Positions 9,301 through 20,063 are shown, counted from the stretch's first letter. The stretch is 64,000 bases of DNA from Pseudomonadota bacterium (GCA_030538605.1 JAUNTQ010000003.1:33100-97099), one strand, 5' to 3'. Notes: generated from the sequence alone by a model not told the origin. Numbers and translations: made by a program.

Positions 9301-10275
9301 TCAGAACCACCGCGCCACCTCGGCGGGCAGCGCCCGCCCGGTGGCGTGGGCGCGTTCCAACACTTGCCAGAAGTGGCGGTAGCTGGCGCGGTCATGCAGC
9401 GCGTTCTGGTGGCTGATGGGCGCCCAGCCGGCCTGCGCGGCCGCCAGCAGGATGGCGCTGGCGGTGTCGATCTGCGCCTCGTCGGGCGAGAAGGCTTGCA
9501 GGATGGGGCGGATCTGGCTGGGGTGGATGCTCCACATGCGGGTGTAGCCGAATTCGCGCGCGGCGCGGCGCGCGGCATGGCGCAGGGCGGCTTCGTCCTT
9601 GAACTCGGTCACCACGCCGTGCGAGGGCACCTTGCCGAAGGCGTGCGCGGCGCTGGCGATTTCCAGCTTGGCGCGCACCACCAGCGGGTGGGTGAACTGC
9701 CCTTCGACGCCCATGCCCTCGGCCGGAATGGCGCCCGCGTGCGCCGAGACGAAATCCATCAGCCCGAAGCTGAGCGACTGCACGCGCGGGTGTGCGGCAA
9801 CGTCGAAGGCGCGGTGTACCGCCGCCGGCGATTCGATCAGAACGTGCAGCGGCAAGCCCTTGGGGCAAGCCGCCAACAAGGCTTTTTCGGCCCGGATCAC
9901 GTCCTGAACCGATTCCACCTTGGGCAGCATGATGTGCGTGAGGCGCTGGCCGGCGCCGCGGGCGATCACATCCATGTCGGCCTCGAACGCGGGATGGCCG
10001 ACCGGATGTACGCGAACGCCCACGCGGGCGCCTTCGGGGGCGGACATGACGAGTTCGGTCACCAGCAGCGCGTGCTCGGCCTCGCCGCCCACGGGCGCGC
10101 CGTCTTCGCAGTCAAGCGTGGCGTCGAACACGCAGGTGCCGAATTCCTCGGTCATCTCGGCCTGCAATTGCAGGCTCTTGCGCATGCGCGCCTCCACGCC
10201 GCTGTAGTGGTCGCACACCGGCAGCAGGCCGGCGGCGGCCTGCGCGCCCAGGAGGATGTCGCGCGGGTGGGTCAT
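9301..10275 (-). CDS. HpcH/HpaI aldolase / CitE-like (malyl-CoA lyase type) family protein
   Basis: 324 residues from ATG 10275 (MTHPRDILLG). A TTG 9 bp upstream is less likely. Members cleave or condense CoA thioesters or oxo-acids with a divalent metal (citrate lyase beta, malyl-CoA and citramalyl-CoA lyases). Family features seen are LDCEDGAPVG, where the acids bind Mg, RVHPVGHP carrying the substrate Arg, HIMLPKVES, LIESPAAV with the second metal acid, SFGLMDF and IHPSQI. It lies just downstream of mdh, and this adjacency is common in Comamonadaceae. The real substrate cannot be read from the sequence; a role in handling a malate- or acetyl-CoA-related metabolite is inference. Confidence -1.
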   Translation of the reverse strand: MTHPRDILLGAQAAAGLLPVCDHYSGVEARMRKSLQLQAEMTEEFGTCVFDATLDCEDGAPVGGEAEHALLVTELVMSAPEGARVGVRVHPVGHPAFEADMDVIARGAGQRLTHIMLPKVESVQDVIRAEKALLAACPKGLPLHVLIESPAAVHRAFDVAAHPRVQSLSFGLMDFVSAHAGAIPAEGMGVEGQFTHPLVVRAKLEIASAAHAFGKVPSHGVVTEFKDEAALRHAARRAAREFGYTRMWSIHPSQIRPILQAFSPDEAQIDTASAILLAAAQAGWAPISHQNALHDRASYRHFWQVLERAHATGRALPAEVARWF

Positions 10276-10283
10276 GTCGATCA

Positions 10284-10385
10284 AATCAAAAAAGTGAGCT
10301 GTTCGCGCACGCTACACAAGATTTTCAGACATTAAAGCACCTGAAATCCTTGTAAAACAAGCGCAAGCAGCTATTCTTTTTTGAT
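10284..10385. repeat. Comamonadaceae-type AT-rich palindromic element (full copy)
   Basis: Left arm AAAAAAGTGAGCTGTTCGCG (10288-10307) faces right arm GCGCAAGCAGCTATTCTTTT (10361-10380), with an AT-rich spacer that can itself fold (TTTCAGAC...CTGAAA). It fills the gap between mdh and the CitE-like gene. The same element recurs at 20064, 28645, 35526, 47930 and 57445, and half copies at other places. Confidence -1.
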
Positions 10386-10395
10386 AAGCCCGGAA

Positions 10396-11382
10396 TCACA
10401 GCAGGTGCTTGACGCCGTCCTGCTCGCCTTGCAGCTCGGCCAGCGTCTTGTCGATGCACTGCTGGCTGAAGGCGTCGATGGACAGGCCTTCGACGACCTT
10501 GTATTCGCCGTTTTCGCACGTCACCGGAAAGCCGAACATCACGTCCTGCGGAATGCCGTACCAGCCCTGAGACGGAATGCCCATGGTCACCCACTCGCCA
10601 TTCGTGCCCAGCGCCCAGTCGCGCATGTGGTCGATGGCGGCGTTGGCTGCCGATGCGGCCGACGACAGGCCGCGCGCGTCGATGATGGCCGCGCCGCGCT
10701 TGCCCACGGTGGGCAGAAACACGTTGGCGTTCCACTCCTGGTCGTTGATCATGTCCTTGACGCTGGCACCGTCGATGGTGGCAAAGCGGTAGTCGGCGTA
10801 CATGGTGGGCGAGTGGTTGCCCCACACGGCCAGCTTCTTGATGTCCTTGACGGCCTTGCCGGTTTTCTCGGCGATCTGGCTGGCGGCGCGGTTGTGGTCC
10901 AGGCGCAGCATGGCGGTGAAGTTCTTGGCGGGCAGGTCGGGCGCGCTCTTCATGGCGATGTAGGCGTTGGTGTTGGCCGGGTTGCCCACCACCAGCACCT
11001 TGACGTTGCGGCTGGCGACGGCGTTGAGCGCCTTGCCCTGCGCGGTGAAGATCTGTGCATTGGCGGCCAGCAGGTCGGCGCGCTCCATGCCGGGACCGCG
11101 TGGGCGGGCACCCACCAGCAGGGCGTAGTCGGCATCCTTGAAGGCGGTCATGGGGTCGCTGTGGGCTTGCATGCCGGCCAGCAGGGGGAAGGCGCAGTCT
11201 TGCAGCTCCATCATCACGCCCTTGAGGGCTTTTTGCGCCTTTTCGTCGGGGATTTCGAGCAGCTGCAGGATCACCGGCTGATCCTTGCCCAGCATCTCGC
11301 CCGAGGCGATGCGGAACAGCAGGGCGTAACCGATCTGGCCAGCGGCACCGGTAACGGCAACGCGAACAGGCTTCTTGCTCAT
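10396..11382 (-). CDS. mdh: Malate dehydrogenase (NAD)
   Basis: TCA-cycle enzyme that oxidises malate to oxaloacetate, 328 residues, cytoplasmic. Start is ATG 11382 ([19 protein letters not shown]) with GGAG upstream. The Rossmann motif [11 protein letters not shown] is at residues 11-21, the substrate loop includes [25 protein letters not shown] carries the NAD-site Asn, and [14 protein letters not shown] carries the catalytic His. This is the beta-proteobacterial (cytosolic MDH-like) type, longer than the E. coli enzyme. It is divergent from gntR across about 200 bp that include the palindrome TCTTATATAAGA, so the GntR protein may control both sides. Confidence -1.
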   Translation of the reverse strand: MSKKPVRVAVTGAAGQIGYALLFRIASGEMLGKDQPVILQLLEIPDEKAQKALKGVMMELQDCAFPLLAGMQAHSDPMTAFKDADYALLVGARPRGPGMERADLLAANAQIFTAQGKALNAVASRNVKVLVVGNPANTNAYIAMKSAPDLPAKNFTAMLRLDHNRAASQIAEKTGKAVKDIKKLAVWGNHSPTMYADYRFATIDGASVKDMINDQEWNANVFLPTVGKRGAAIIDARGLSSAASAANAAIDHMRDWALGTNGEWVTMGIPSQGWYGIPQDVMFGFPVTCENGEYKVVEGLSIDAFSQQCIDKTLAELQGEQDGVKHLL

Positions 11383-11517
11383 GGAAAACACTCCGGAAGG
11401 TTGTGGTGAAAACGGTGGGCGGGCATGGCCGCCAGGCCCCAAAAAACACCGGGCCGGGCCACCCCGAACAGCCCCGAAGTGTATCCGCGAAAACCCGTAG
11501 GGTCAATTTGTCTTGTG

Positions 11518-11529
11518 TCTTATATAAGA
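11518..11529. promoter_or_regulatory. Perfect palindrome TCTTATATAAGA, candidate GntR operator / promoter element
   Basis: A 12-bp perfect inverted repeat in the mdh-gntR intergenic gap, 55 bp upstream of the gntR ATG and flanked by AT-rich sequence in a GC-rich genome. GntR-family dimers bind short palindromes, usually next to their own gene, so autoregulation and control of mdh is a fair inference. TATAAGAT overlaps it and could be a -10 element. Confidence -1.
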
Positions 11530-11583
11530 TATGATTACCCTTCAGAAAACTGACGTTTCCAGACCCGCGAAACACCCCGCCCC

Positions 11584-12387
11584 ATGGCCAGCGCCAACCC
11601 CTCCGCCCCCCCTTCCGACGCCGATGCGCCACCGGCCAGCGCGCTGGCGCGAACGGGCCAGGCGCCGGCATTCAGCCCGCTGTACCAGCAGATCAAGGAC
11701 CTGATCCTGCAAAGCCTGCAACAGGGCGAATGGAAGCCGGGTGAGGTCATCCCCAGCGAGTTCGACCTGGCCGCGCGCTTTCGTGTCAGCCAGGGCACCG
11801 TGCGCAAGGCCGTGGACGAGCTGGCGACAGGCAACCTGCTGGTGCGCCGGCAAGGCCGCGGCACCTTCGTTGCCACGCACGCCGAGCAGCAGGTGCAATA
11901 CCGCTTTCTGCGCCTGCTGCCGGACGCTGGCACGGTGGACAGCGAAGGCCCGGCGCAGCGCGACTTCGTCGATTGCAAACGCCAGCGCGCCAGCGCCGAA
12001 GTTGCCCGCCTGCTGGGCCTGCGCACGGGCGACCCGGTGCTGCAAACGCGCCGCCTGCTGCGCTTTGCCGGCGTGCCGACGATTCTGGAAGACATCTGGC
12101 TGCCCGGCGGCCCGTTCAAGGGCCTGACGGCCGAGCGGCTGTCGCACCACGACGGCCCGATGTATGCGCTGTTCGAATCCGAATTCGGCGTGCGCATGGT
12201 GCGCGCCGACGAGAAAATCCGCGCCGTGCTGCCCGACGCCGCGCAAGCCGCCCTGCTGGACGTGAGCACCGCCACCCCTCTGCTCAGCGTGGAGCGCACC
12301 GCCTACACCTACAACGACGTGCCGATGGAGCTGCGCCGCGGCCTGTACCGCACCGACACGCACCACTACCGCAACCAGCTGAGCTGA
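11584..12387 (+). CDS. GntR/HutC-family transcriptional regulator with UTRA domain
   Basis: 267 residues. After a 30-residue Ala/Pro-rich leader comes a GntR winged helix (about residues 31-100: SPLYQQIKDLILQSLQQGEW, SEFDLAARFRVSQGTVRKAV, LLVRRQGRGTFVA). A UTRA ligand-binding domain follows (about 115-260, with GLRTGDPVLQTRRLL, ILEDIWLPGGPF and the terminal ELRRGLYRTDTHHYRNQLS). HutC-type regulators sense small organic acids or amino acids. Sitting between mdh and sdhC and reading towards sdh, it probably regulates the TCA cluster; the ligand is unknown. The start is set by ATG 11584 in CCCCATGG, and a clear Shine-Dalgarno is not obvious. Confidence -1.
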   Translation: MASANPSAPPSDADAPPASALARTGQAPAFSPLYQQIKDLILQSLQQGEWKPGEVIPSEFDLAARFRVSQGTVRKAVDELATGNLLVRRQGRGTFVATHAEQQVQYRFLRLLPDAGTVDSEGPAQRDFVDCKRQRASAEVARLLGLRTGDPVLQTRRLLRFAGVPTILEDIWLPGGPFKGLTAERLSHHDGPMYALFESEFGVRMVRADEKIRAVLPDAAQAALLDVSTATPLLSVERTAYTYNDVPMELRRGLYRTDTHHYRNQLS

Positions 12388-12520
12388 AGCCCGCCCGCGC
12401 ATGCCGCCGCACGGCGCTTGCGGCGCAATGCTGAAGTCAGCTTGTTGCGTTGCAATAGAATTTACAAGTTCTGCCCCGCGAGGATCACAACCTCGTTACA
12501 CATTCCCACGAGTCCATCCC

Positions 12521-12955
12521 ATGAGCGAATCAGCCAAGCCCCGGCCCGAGTTCCGCAACATCAACCTGCTGCACGACGTGCGCACCTACCGCATGCCGCT
12601 GGCGGCGCTGGTGTCGATCCTGCACCGCGTGAGCGGCGCGCTGATGTTCTTCCTGCTGCCCTTCATCATCTGGCTGTTCGACAAGTCGGTGTCGTCCGAA
12701 ATCTCCTTCGGCCAGTTCACCGCCGCCTTCTCGGCCGGGCTGGGCATCTTCCCCGGCTGGTTCGTCAAGCTGGTCGCGCTGGCGCTGATCTGGGCCTACC
12801 TGCACCACCTGATCGCCGGCGTGCGCCACCTGTACCTGGACGTGTCGCACAAGACCACCAAGGACTTCGGCCGCCAATCGGCCGCCGCCACGCTGGTGGC
12901 GAGCGTTGCGCTCACCCTCATTCTGGGTGCCAAGCTGTTCGGCCTTTTCAACTGA
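12521..12955 (+). CDS. sdhC: Succinate dehydrogenase cytochrome b556 subunit
   Basis: Membrane anchor subunit of complex II, 144 residues, starting at ATG 12521 (MSESAKPRPEF). Three hydrophobic helices are apparent: MPLAALVSILHRVSGALMFF with the family HRVSG motif, GWFVKLVALALIWAYLHHL with candidate haem-ligand His, and a C-terminal AATLVASVALTLILGAKL. Its upstream region (12388-12520) contains AT-rich CAATAGAATTTACAAG, where TAGAAT at 12456 is a plausible -10 for the sdh operon. The frame is open further upstream but shows no SdhC homology there. Confidence -1.
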   Translation: MSESAKPRPEFRNINLLHDVRTYRMPLAALVSILHRVSGALMFFLLPFIIWLFDKSVSSEISFGQFTAAFSAGLGIFPGWFVKLVALALIWAYLHHLIAGVRHLYLDVSHKTTKDFGRQSAAATLVASVALTLILGAKLFGLFN

Positions 12956-12974
12956 TTCGAAACAGGAGCAAACC

Positions 12975-13340
12975 ATGGCTGTCAACTACGGCTCCAAGCG
13001 CACCGTCGTCGGTGCCCACTACGGTCTGGGCGACTGGCTGGCCCAGCGCTTCACCGCCGCGCTGATGGTGATCTTCACCCTGGCCGTGCTGGTGCAGTTC
13101 GTCTTCACCCAGGGCGCCGTCGGCTACACCCAGTGGGCCGGCATCTTTGCCGCGCAGTGGATGAAGGTGCTGACCTTCGCCGTCATCGTGGCGCTGGCCT
13201 GGCACGCCTGGGTCGGCATGCGCAACATCTGGATGGACTACGTGAAATCGGTCGGCCTGCGCCTGACGCTGCAGGCGCTCACGCTGGCCTGGCTGATCGG
13301 CTGCGCCGGCTGGGCCTTGCAGGTGCTGTGGCGCCTGTGA
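12975..13340 (+). CDS. sdhD: Succinate dehydrogenase hydrophobic membrane anchor protein
   Basis: Second membrane anchor of complex II, 121 residues. The ATG at 12975 is preceded by AACAGGAGCA. Three transmembrane helices are visible (LAQRFTAALMVIFTLAVLVQ; KVLTFAVIVALAWHAWVGMR; LTLQALTLAWLIGCAGWALQ). WHAWVGMRNIWMDYVKS is the typical SdhD segment near the haem/quinone site. The gap to sdhC is 19 bp. Confidence -1.
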   Translation: MAVNYGSKRTVVGAHYGLGDWLAQRFTAALMVIFTLAVLVQFVFTQGAVGYTQWAGIFAAQWMKVLTFAVIVALAWHAWVGMRNIWMDYVKSVGLRLTLQALTLAWLIGCAGWALQVLWRL

Positions 13341-13383
13341 ATCCCTTCCGATCCCGACGACAAGAAACATTTCAACCACGATC

Positions 13384-15189
13384 ATGAGTTACACCAAAGA
13401 CAAAGTCCTCACCCGCAAGTTCGACGTGGTGATCGTCGGCGCGGGCGGCTCCGGCATGCGCGCCTCGCTGCAGCTGGCGCGCGCCGGCCTCAACGTCGCC
13501 GTGCTGTCCAAGGTCTTCCCCACCCGCTCGCACACCGTCGCCGCGCAAGGCGGCGTGGGCGCCAGCCTGGGCAACATGAGCGAGGACAACTGGCACTACC
13601 ACTTCTACGACACCATCAAGGGCAGCGACTGGCTGGGCGACCAGGACGCCATCGAGTTCATGTGCCAGGAAGCACCCAAGGTGGTGTATGAGCTGGAACA
13701 CTTCGGCATGCCCTTCGACCGCAACCCGGACGGCACCATCTACCAGCGCCCCTTTGGCGGCCACACCGCCAACTACGGCGAAAAGCCCGTGCAACGCGCC
13801 TGCGCCGCCGCCGACCGCACCGGCCACGCCATGCTGCACACGCTGTACCAGCAGAACGTTGCAGCCAAGACCACCTTCTTCGTCGAATGGATGGCGCTCG
13901 ATCTGATCCGCGACGCCGAAGGTGACGTGGTGGGCGTGACCGCCATCGAGATGGAAACGGGCGAGCTGTACGTGCTGCACGCCAAGACCGTGCTGCTGGC
14001 CACCGGCGGCGCAGGCCGCATCTTTGCCGCCAGCACCAACGCCTTCATCAACACCGGCGACGGTCTGGGCATGGCTGCGCGCGCAGGCATTCCGCTGCAA
14101 GACATGGAGTTCTGGCAGTTCCACCCCACCGGCGTGGCCGGCGCGGGCGTGCTGCTGACCGAAGGCTGCCGGGGCGAAGGCGCCATTCTGCTCAACAGCA
14201 ACGGCGAGCGCTTCATGGAGCGCTACGCCCCCACGCTGAAAGATCTGGCCCCGCGCGACTTCGTCTCGCGCAGCATGGACCAGGAAATCAAGGAAGGCCG
14301 CGGCTGCGGCCCCAACAAGGACTACGTCGTCCTCAAGCTCGACCATCTGGGGGCCGAGACCATCCACAAGCGCCTGCCCTCGGTGTACGAGATCGGCGTC
14401 AACTTCGCCAACGTGGACATCACCAAGGAGCCGATTCCCGTGGTGCCCACCATCCACTACCAGATGGGCGGCATCCCCACCAACATCAACGGCCAGGTCA
14501 GCGTGCCGAAAAACGGCGAGCACAACGCGCCCATCCACGGCCTGTACGCCGTGGGCGAATGCTCGTGCGTGAGCGTGCACGGCGCCAACCGCCTGGGCAC
14601 CAACTCGCTGCTCGATCTGCTGGTGTTCGGCAAGGCCGCCGGCAACCACATCATTGCCCACCACAGCCAGGGCGCGCACAAGCCGCTGCCTGCCGATGCG
14701 GCCGACTATTCACTGGAGCGCCTCAACCGCCTGGAAGCGGCCAGCGACGGCGAGTACGCGCAGAACATTGCCAACGACATCCGCAACACCATGCAGGCGC
14801 ACGCCGGCGTGTTCCGCACCCAGGCCAGCATGGACGAAGGCGTGGCCAAAGTCGCCGAGCTGCGCCAGCGCGTAGCCGGCCTGGGCCTCAAAGACCATTC
14901 GCGCATCTTCAACATGGCGCGCCAGGAAGCGCTGGAAGTCGAAAACCTGATCGAAGTCGCCCAGGCCACCATGACCTCGGCCGCTGCCCGCAAGGAATGC
15001 CGCGGTGCCCACACCGTGGTCGATTACGAACGGCCCGCCGACGACCCACAAGCCCCGCTGGGCCGCGACGACGCCAACTGGATGAAGCACACCCTGTGGT
15101 TCAAGGAAGGCAGCGCGCTCGACTACAAGCCCGTGCGCATGCAGCCGCTCACCGTCGAAACCGTGCCGCCCAAGGTGCGCACGTTCTGA
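13384..15189 (+). CDS. sdhA: Succinate dehydrogenase flavoprotein subunit
   Basis: Catalytic subunit oxidising succinate to fumarate, 601 residues. The FAD-binding motif GAGGSGM is at 19-25, and RSHTVAAQGGV carries the His (about residue 50) to which FAD is covalently attached in the family. FWQFHPTGV and HGANRLGTNSLLDLLVFG contain active-site residues, and the C-terminal helical domain ends with KPVRMQPLTVETVPPKVRTF. It lies 43 bp behind sdhD in the sdhCDAB operon, and maturation should need SdhE, encoded downstream. Confidence -1.
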   Translation: MSYTKDKVLTRKFDVVIVGAGGSGMRASLQLARAGLNVAVLSKVFPTRSHTVAAQGGVGASLGNMSEDNWHYHFYDTIKGSDWLGDQDAIEFMCQEAPKVVYELEHFGMPFDRNPDGTIYQRPFGGHTANYGEKPVQRACAAADRTGHAMLHTLYQQNVAAKTTFFVEWMALDLIRDAEGDVVGVTAIEMETGELYVLHAKTVLLATGGAGRIFAASTNAFINTGDGLGMAARAGIPLQDMEFWQFHPTGVAGAGVLLTEGCRGEGAILLNSNGERFMERYAPTLKDLAPRDFVSRSMDQEIKEGRGCGPNKDYVVLKLDHLGAETIHKRLPSVYEIGVNFANVDITKEPIPVVPTIHYQMGGIPTNINGQVSVPKNGEHNAPIHGLYAVGECSCVSVHGANRLGTNSLLDLLVFGKAAGNHIIAHHSQGAHKPLPADAADYSLERLNRLEAASDGEYAQNIANDIRNTMQAHAGVFRTQASMDEGVAKVAELRQRVAGLGLKDHSRIFNMARQEALEVENLIEVAQATMTSAAARKECRGAHTVVDYERPADDPQAPLGRDDANWMKHTLWFKEGSALDYKPVRMQPLTVETVPPKVRTF

Positions 15190-15219
15190 ACGCCCCCGGA
15201 TCACCAGGAAGAAAACAAG

Positions 15220-15924
15220 ATGCAAAAACGTACCTTCAAGATCTACCGCTACGACCCGGACAAGGACGCCAAGCCCTACATGCAGACGGTGGAAATCGAG
15301 CTGGAAGGCAACGAGCGCATGCTGCTCGACGCCCTCATCAAGCTCAAAGCCGTCGACCCCACGCTGTCCTTTCGCCGCTCGTGCCGCGAAGGCGTGTGCG
15401 GCTCCGACGCCATGAACATCAACGGCAAGAACGGCCTGGCGTGCCTGACCAACCTGCGCACGCTGACGGATCCTATCGTGCTCAAGCCCTTGCCCGGCCT
15501 GCCCGTGGTGCGCGATCTGATCGTGGACATGACGCAGTTCTTCACGCAGTACGACTCGATCAAGCCCTATCTTCAAAACGACACGCCGCCGCCCGAGAAA
15601 GAGCGCCTGCAGTCGCCCGAGGAGCGCGAGGAGCTGAACGGCCTGTACGAGTGCATCCTGTGCGCCAGCTGCTCCACCGCCTGCCCCAGCTTCTGGTGGA
15701 ACCCCGACAAGTTCGTCGGCCCCGCCGGCCTGCTGCAGGCCTACCGCTTCATCGCCGACAGCCGCGATGAGGCCACCGGCGAGCGCCTGGACAACCTGGA
15801 AGACCCCTATCGCCTCTTCCGCTGCCACAGCATCATGAACTGCGTGGACGTGTGCCCCAAGGGCCTGAACCCGACCAGGGCGATCGGCAAGATCAAGGAA
15901 CTGATGGTTCGTCGCGCTGTATGA
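15220..15924 (+). CDS. sdhB: Succinate dehydrogenase iron-sulfur subunit
   Basis: 234 residues, linking the flavin to the quinone site. All three cluster motifs are intact: [2Fe-2S] in [20 protein letters not shown] plus the next Cys (about 54-75), then [12 protein letters not shown] (about 146-157) and [17 protein letters not shown] for the [4Fe-4S] and [3Fe-4S] centres. AGGAAG precedes the ATG. Normally sdhE follows closely; here 130 bp of repeat sequence intervene. Confidence -1.
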   Translation: MQKRTFKIYRYDPDKDAKPYMQTVEIELEGNERMLLDALIKLKAVDPTLSFRRSCREGVCGSDAMNINGKNGLACLTNLRTLTDPIVLKPLPGLPVVRDLIVDMTQFFTQYDSIKPYLQNDTPPPEKERLQSPEEREELNGLYECILCASCSTACPSFWWNPDKFVGPAGLLQAYRFIADSRDEATGERLDNLEDPYRLFRCHSIMNCVDVCPKGLNPTRAIGKIKELMVRRAV

Positions 15925-15926
15925 CG

Positions 15927-16040
15927 CTCCCCCCTGAGCCGCCTGCGGCGTCTTCCCCCCTGAGGGGGGACGCACCCGATGCCCGGTGCAAGCCCGGGCA
16001 TGGGTGCCTTGGCATGGCCTGCTCCGCCGCCTTTTGACTC
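15927..16040 (+). repeat. GC-rich interspersed repeat between sdhB and sdhE
   Basis: Contains CCCCCCTGAGCCGCCTGCGG, a C-run/G-run inverted repeat (CCCCCCTGAGGGGGGA) and GGCATGGCCTGCTCCGCCGC. The same blocks appear three times in tandem at 23646-23930 and once inverted at 43330-43461. It can fold and may modulate read-through inside the sdh-gltA operon. Confidence -1.
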
Positions 16041-16054
16041 GGGGGTTTGGACGG

Positions 16055-16371
16055 ATGACTGTTTTTATTGACGAGCGTTCGCTCGGCAAGCTCAAGTGGC
16101 GCTGCCGCCGGGGCATGCTGGAGAACGATCTTTTCATCGAGCGTTTTTTCAGCCGCCACGGCGATCGCATCACGCCTGCCAGGGCCGATGCGCTGGAGCG
16201 GCTGATGGACCTCTCCGACAACGACCTGCTCGATCTGCTGCTGGCCCGCAAGGAGCCGGCAGCCGAGCTGGATTTGCCCGAGGTGCGCGAACTGCTGGGC
16301 CTGCTGCGAACGCCGAAAGGCAACGCCCAGCAAGACGCACACCCGCCCGCCAACCCGCAAGGAAGCCTCAC

Positions 16372-16375
<4 letters not shown>
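16055..16375 (+). CDS. sdhE: FAD assembly factor SdhE
   Basis: Small soluble protein (106 residues) that promotes covalent flavinylation of SdhA. It has the family motif [15 protein letters not shown] near residue 20 (usually RGMLELDxxLxxF) and the [19 protein letters not shown] helix. The core is about 85 residues; the C-terminal tail ([19 protein letters not shown]) is extra. Start is ATG 16055 after ACGG. Its TGA overlaps the gltA ATG (ATGA), so the two are translationally coupled. Confidence -1.
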
Positions 16376-17667
<1,292 letters not shown>

Positions 17668-17718
17668 GCACGGCAACCCGAGGCGGCCAGCATGGCCTGG
17701 CTGCCCCGCTCTTTCTCA

Positions 17719-17742
17719 ACCCGCCCGCGTGGCGGGTTTTTT
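17719..17742 (+). terminator. Rho-independent terminator after gltA
   Basis: ACCCGCC (17719-17725) pairs with GGCGGGT (17731-17737) around CGCGT, followed by TTTTT. It closes the gntR-sdh-gltA transcription unit and faces the leftward DUF808 gene. Confidence -1.
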
Positions 17743-17806
17743 CATGCCGGCGCGCTCAGATGACGCAAGTGCGCGCACCCTCGCGCATGACCGGGGCCAT
17801 GCCAGC

Positions 17807-18781
17807 TCAATGCATGCCCGCAGCCGGCGCCCCGCGCAGCCGCCTGATCGCGGTGACGGCGGCCACTACCACGCCACCCGTCACGATGCCGACCGCCGCG
17901 TTGGCCAGCATCTCCACCAGCCAGCCCATGCCGCCCGCCGTGGCCGACCAGGCCGCGATCAAATGGTGCAGCGGCCCGATGCCGTGCGCGATGATGCCGC
18001 CACCCACCAGAAACATGGCGGCCGTGCCCGCGACGGACAGAAACTTCATCAGCCATGGTGCCAGCCACAGAATGCCCCGTCCGATGGCGCGGGCCGCGCC
18101 GCTGGCCGACTGCAACAGCTTCAGCCCCAGGTCGTCGAGCTTGACGATGCCCGCCACCAGCCCGTAGACGCCCACCGTCATGAGCAGCGAAATGCCCGCC
18201 AGCACCCACAGCTGCGTCCAGAAGTCCTGCCCCGCCACGGTGCCCAGGGTGATGGCGATGATTTCGGCCGAGAGGATGAAGTCGGTGCGCACGGCACCCC
18301 TGATCTTGTCTTTCTCCATGGCGACCAGGTCGATGTCGGGCCGGGCCAGCGCCGCCTGCAACTCGGCATCGTGCGCGTCGCGCGCGTGCCCGGGTTGCAG
18401 CAGCTTGTGGGCCACTTTCTCGAAGCCTTCGTAGGCCAAAAAGGCACCGCCCACCATCAGCAGCGGCGTGACCAGCCAGGGCATGAAGGCGCTGATGGCG
18501 AGCGCCGCAGGCACCAGGATGGCCTTGTTGCGCAGCGAACCCACCGCCACGGCCCAGACCACCGGCAGCTCGCGATTGGCCGACACGCCGGTGACCTGCT
18601 GGGCGTTGAGCGCCAGGTCGTCGCCCAGCACGCCAGCGGTTTTCTTCGCCGACAGTTTGGTGAGCACGGCCACGTCGTCGGCCACGGCCGCGCCCTTGCG
18701 GGCGGCCATCTTGGTCATCACGGCAATGTCGTCCAGCACGGTGGCGATATCGTCAAGCAAGGCAAGCAGGCTGGAGGCCAT
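17807..18781 (-). CDS. DUF808 (YedI-like) inner-membrane protein
   Basis: 324 residues from ATG 18781 ([20 protein letters not shown]). DUF808 proteins are multi-pass membrane proteins of unknown function. Characteristic are the N-terminal repeated heptad-like Asp/Ala helices ([20 protein letters not shown], then [14 protein letters not shown]), four or more hydrophobic stretches ([80 protein letters not shown]) and the cytosolic [10 protein letters not shown] segment. The frame is open further upstream, but that part encodes translated repeat (DAKDAKEKK) and is not credible. It stands alone between gltA and dusC. Confidence -1.
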   Translation of the reverse strand: MASSLLALLDDIATVLDDIAVMTKMAARKGAAVADDVAVLTKLSAKKTAGVLGDDLALNAQQVTGVSANRELPVVWAVAVGSLRNKAILVPAALAISAFMPWLVTPLLMVGGAFLAYEGFEKVAHKLLQPGHARDAHDAELQAALARPDIDLVAMEKDKIRGAVRTDFILSAEIIAITLGTVAGQDFWTQLWVLAGISLLMTVGVYGLVAGIVKLDDLGLKLLQSASGAARAIGRGILWLAPWLMKFLSVAGTAAMFLVGGGIIAHGIGPLHHLIAAWSATAGGMGWLVEMLANAAVGIVTGGVVVAAVTAIRRLRGAPAAGMH

Positions 18782-18822
18782 GGGGCAGGGTTCCTTGTGG
18801 GTGCGGGTGTGCAAAAAAGGGA

Positions 18823-18960
18823 AAACAGCCGGAACGCAGAAAGCGCAGAACACTGCATTATTTGCTACACACAATGTAGCCCCAAGTGCTTTGCATTGGC
18901 GGCTCTTGAAAACGCTTCCTGCTTTTTTCTCTTTCGCGTCCTTCGCGTCCGGCAGTTGAA
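18823..18960. repeat. Degenerate GCGTCCTTCGCGTCC-type interspersed repeat
   Basis: The 205-bp gap between the DUF808 gene and dusC holds GGAACGCAGAAAGCGCAGAA (18831-18850) and CTTTCGCGTCCTTCGCGTCC (18932-18951), plus AT-rich sequence. The second is the reverse complement of the AAGGACGC-rich stretches at 28478 and 33960. No gene or convincing promoter is seen here. Confidence -1.
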
Positions 18961-18986
18961 GCATTCCCAATGGCCGTCTTCCCGAT

Positions 18987-19970
18987 TCACGCAAGCGCCA
19001 CTGCCTCTTCCTCGGCCAACGCCTGCCGTGCCACCCAGGTGCCGATGGCGTCGGCATCGTGCACGGTGCGCAGGGTGTCGAAGGCGCGCTGCGCCTCGGG
19101 GTAGCTCAGGCGCAGGTAATTGAGCCACTGCTTCAGCCGCCCCGCGCGGTGTCGGCGCTCCACACGCTGGCACACGTCGGCCCAGAAGGCGGCCAGCAAG
19201 GGCAGGACATGCGGCCAAGGCAGGGCGGCCACGGCGCATGCCGCCTGCGCCTGCCCGGCGCGAATGGCCAGCGCCAGACCGGGGCTGCGCACCATGCCCC
19301 GGCCCAGCATGAGCTGCGTGCAGCCGGTCACGGTGCGGCAGCGATCGGCGTCCTGCGCGCTCCAGATGTCGCCGTTGGCGATCACGGGCAGGCGCACCGC
19401 CTCGCGCACGCGGGCCACCGACTCCCAATACGCCGGCGGGCGATAGCCCTGCACCTTGGTGCGCGCATGCACGGCCAGCTCGTCGGCGCCTGCGGCCTCG
19501 ATGGCGCGCGCCACGTCCAGCAGGCGCTCGTCGTGCAGATAGCCCAGGCGCATCTTGGCCGACACCGGCAGCTGCGCGGGCACGGCGCGGCGCACGGCGG
19601 CGACGATGGCGTGGATCAGCTCGGGCTCGTCCAGCAGCACCGCACCGCCACGGTGGCGGTTGACGGTCTTGGCCGGGCAGCCGAAGTTCAGGTCAATGCC
19701 TGCAGGCGCCATCTGCGCCAGGCGCGCCGCATTCTCGGCCAGGCACACCGGGTCGCTGCCCAGCAGCTGCGGGCGCACCGGCACGCCGCTGGCGGTGCGG
19801 CTGCCATGCAGCAGCTCGGGCACCACGCGGGTGAAGCTGCGTGCGGGCAGCAGCTGGTCAGTGATGCGGATGAACTCGGACACGCAGCGGTCCACCCCGC
19901 CCACGCGCGTGAGCACGCGGCGCAGGCCGTGGTCAAGCAGGCCTTCCATGGGCGCAAGGACGAGGTTCAA
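18987..19970 (-). CDS. dusC: tRNA dihydrouridine synthase, DusC type
   Basis: FMN enzyme that reduces uridine in the tRNA D-loop (U16 for DusC). Motifs are [14 protein letters not shown] at the N-terminus, [20 protein letters not shown] carrying the catalytic Cys, [24 protein letters not shown] and [10 protein letters not shown]. The C-terminal helical domain ([20 protein letters not shown]) matches DusC rather than DusA/B. No ATG fits. The TTG at 19970 gives an N-terminus aligning with E. coli DusC (327 residues here). An open extension reaches 20063, but its sequence is unlike the family. The start is therefore uncertain; the function is confident. Confidence -1.
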   Translation of the reverse strand: MNLVLAPMEGLLDHGLRRVLTRVGGVDRCVSEFIRITDQLLPARSFTRVVPELLHGSRTASGVPVRPQLLGSDPVCLAENAARLAQMAPAGIDLNFGCPAKTVNRHRGGAVLLDEPELIHAIVAAVRRAVPAQLPVSAKMRLGYLHDERLLDVARAIEAAGADELAVHARTKVQGYRPPAYWESVARVREAVRLPVIANGDIWSAQDADRCRTVTGCTQLMLGRGMVRSPGLALAIRAGQAQAACAVAALPWPHVLPLLAAFWADVCQRVERRHRAGRLKQWLNYLRLSYPEAQRAFDTLRTVHDADAIGTWVARQALAEEEAVALA

Positions 19971-20063
19971 GGAGCGGGCTTTCAGGCAGAGGCGGGCGGG
20001 AGATTGTCGCTGTGTCGGGCTTGTTTCGCCATGCCCGCCCGTGGACGGGCATGGCGGGCACAT

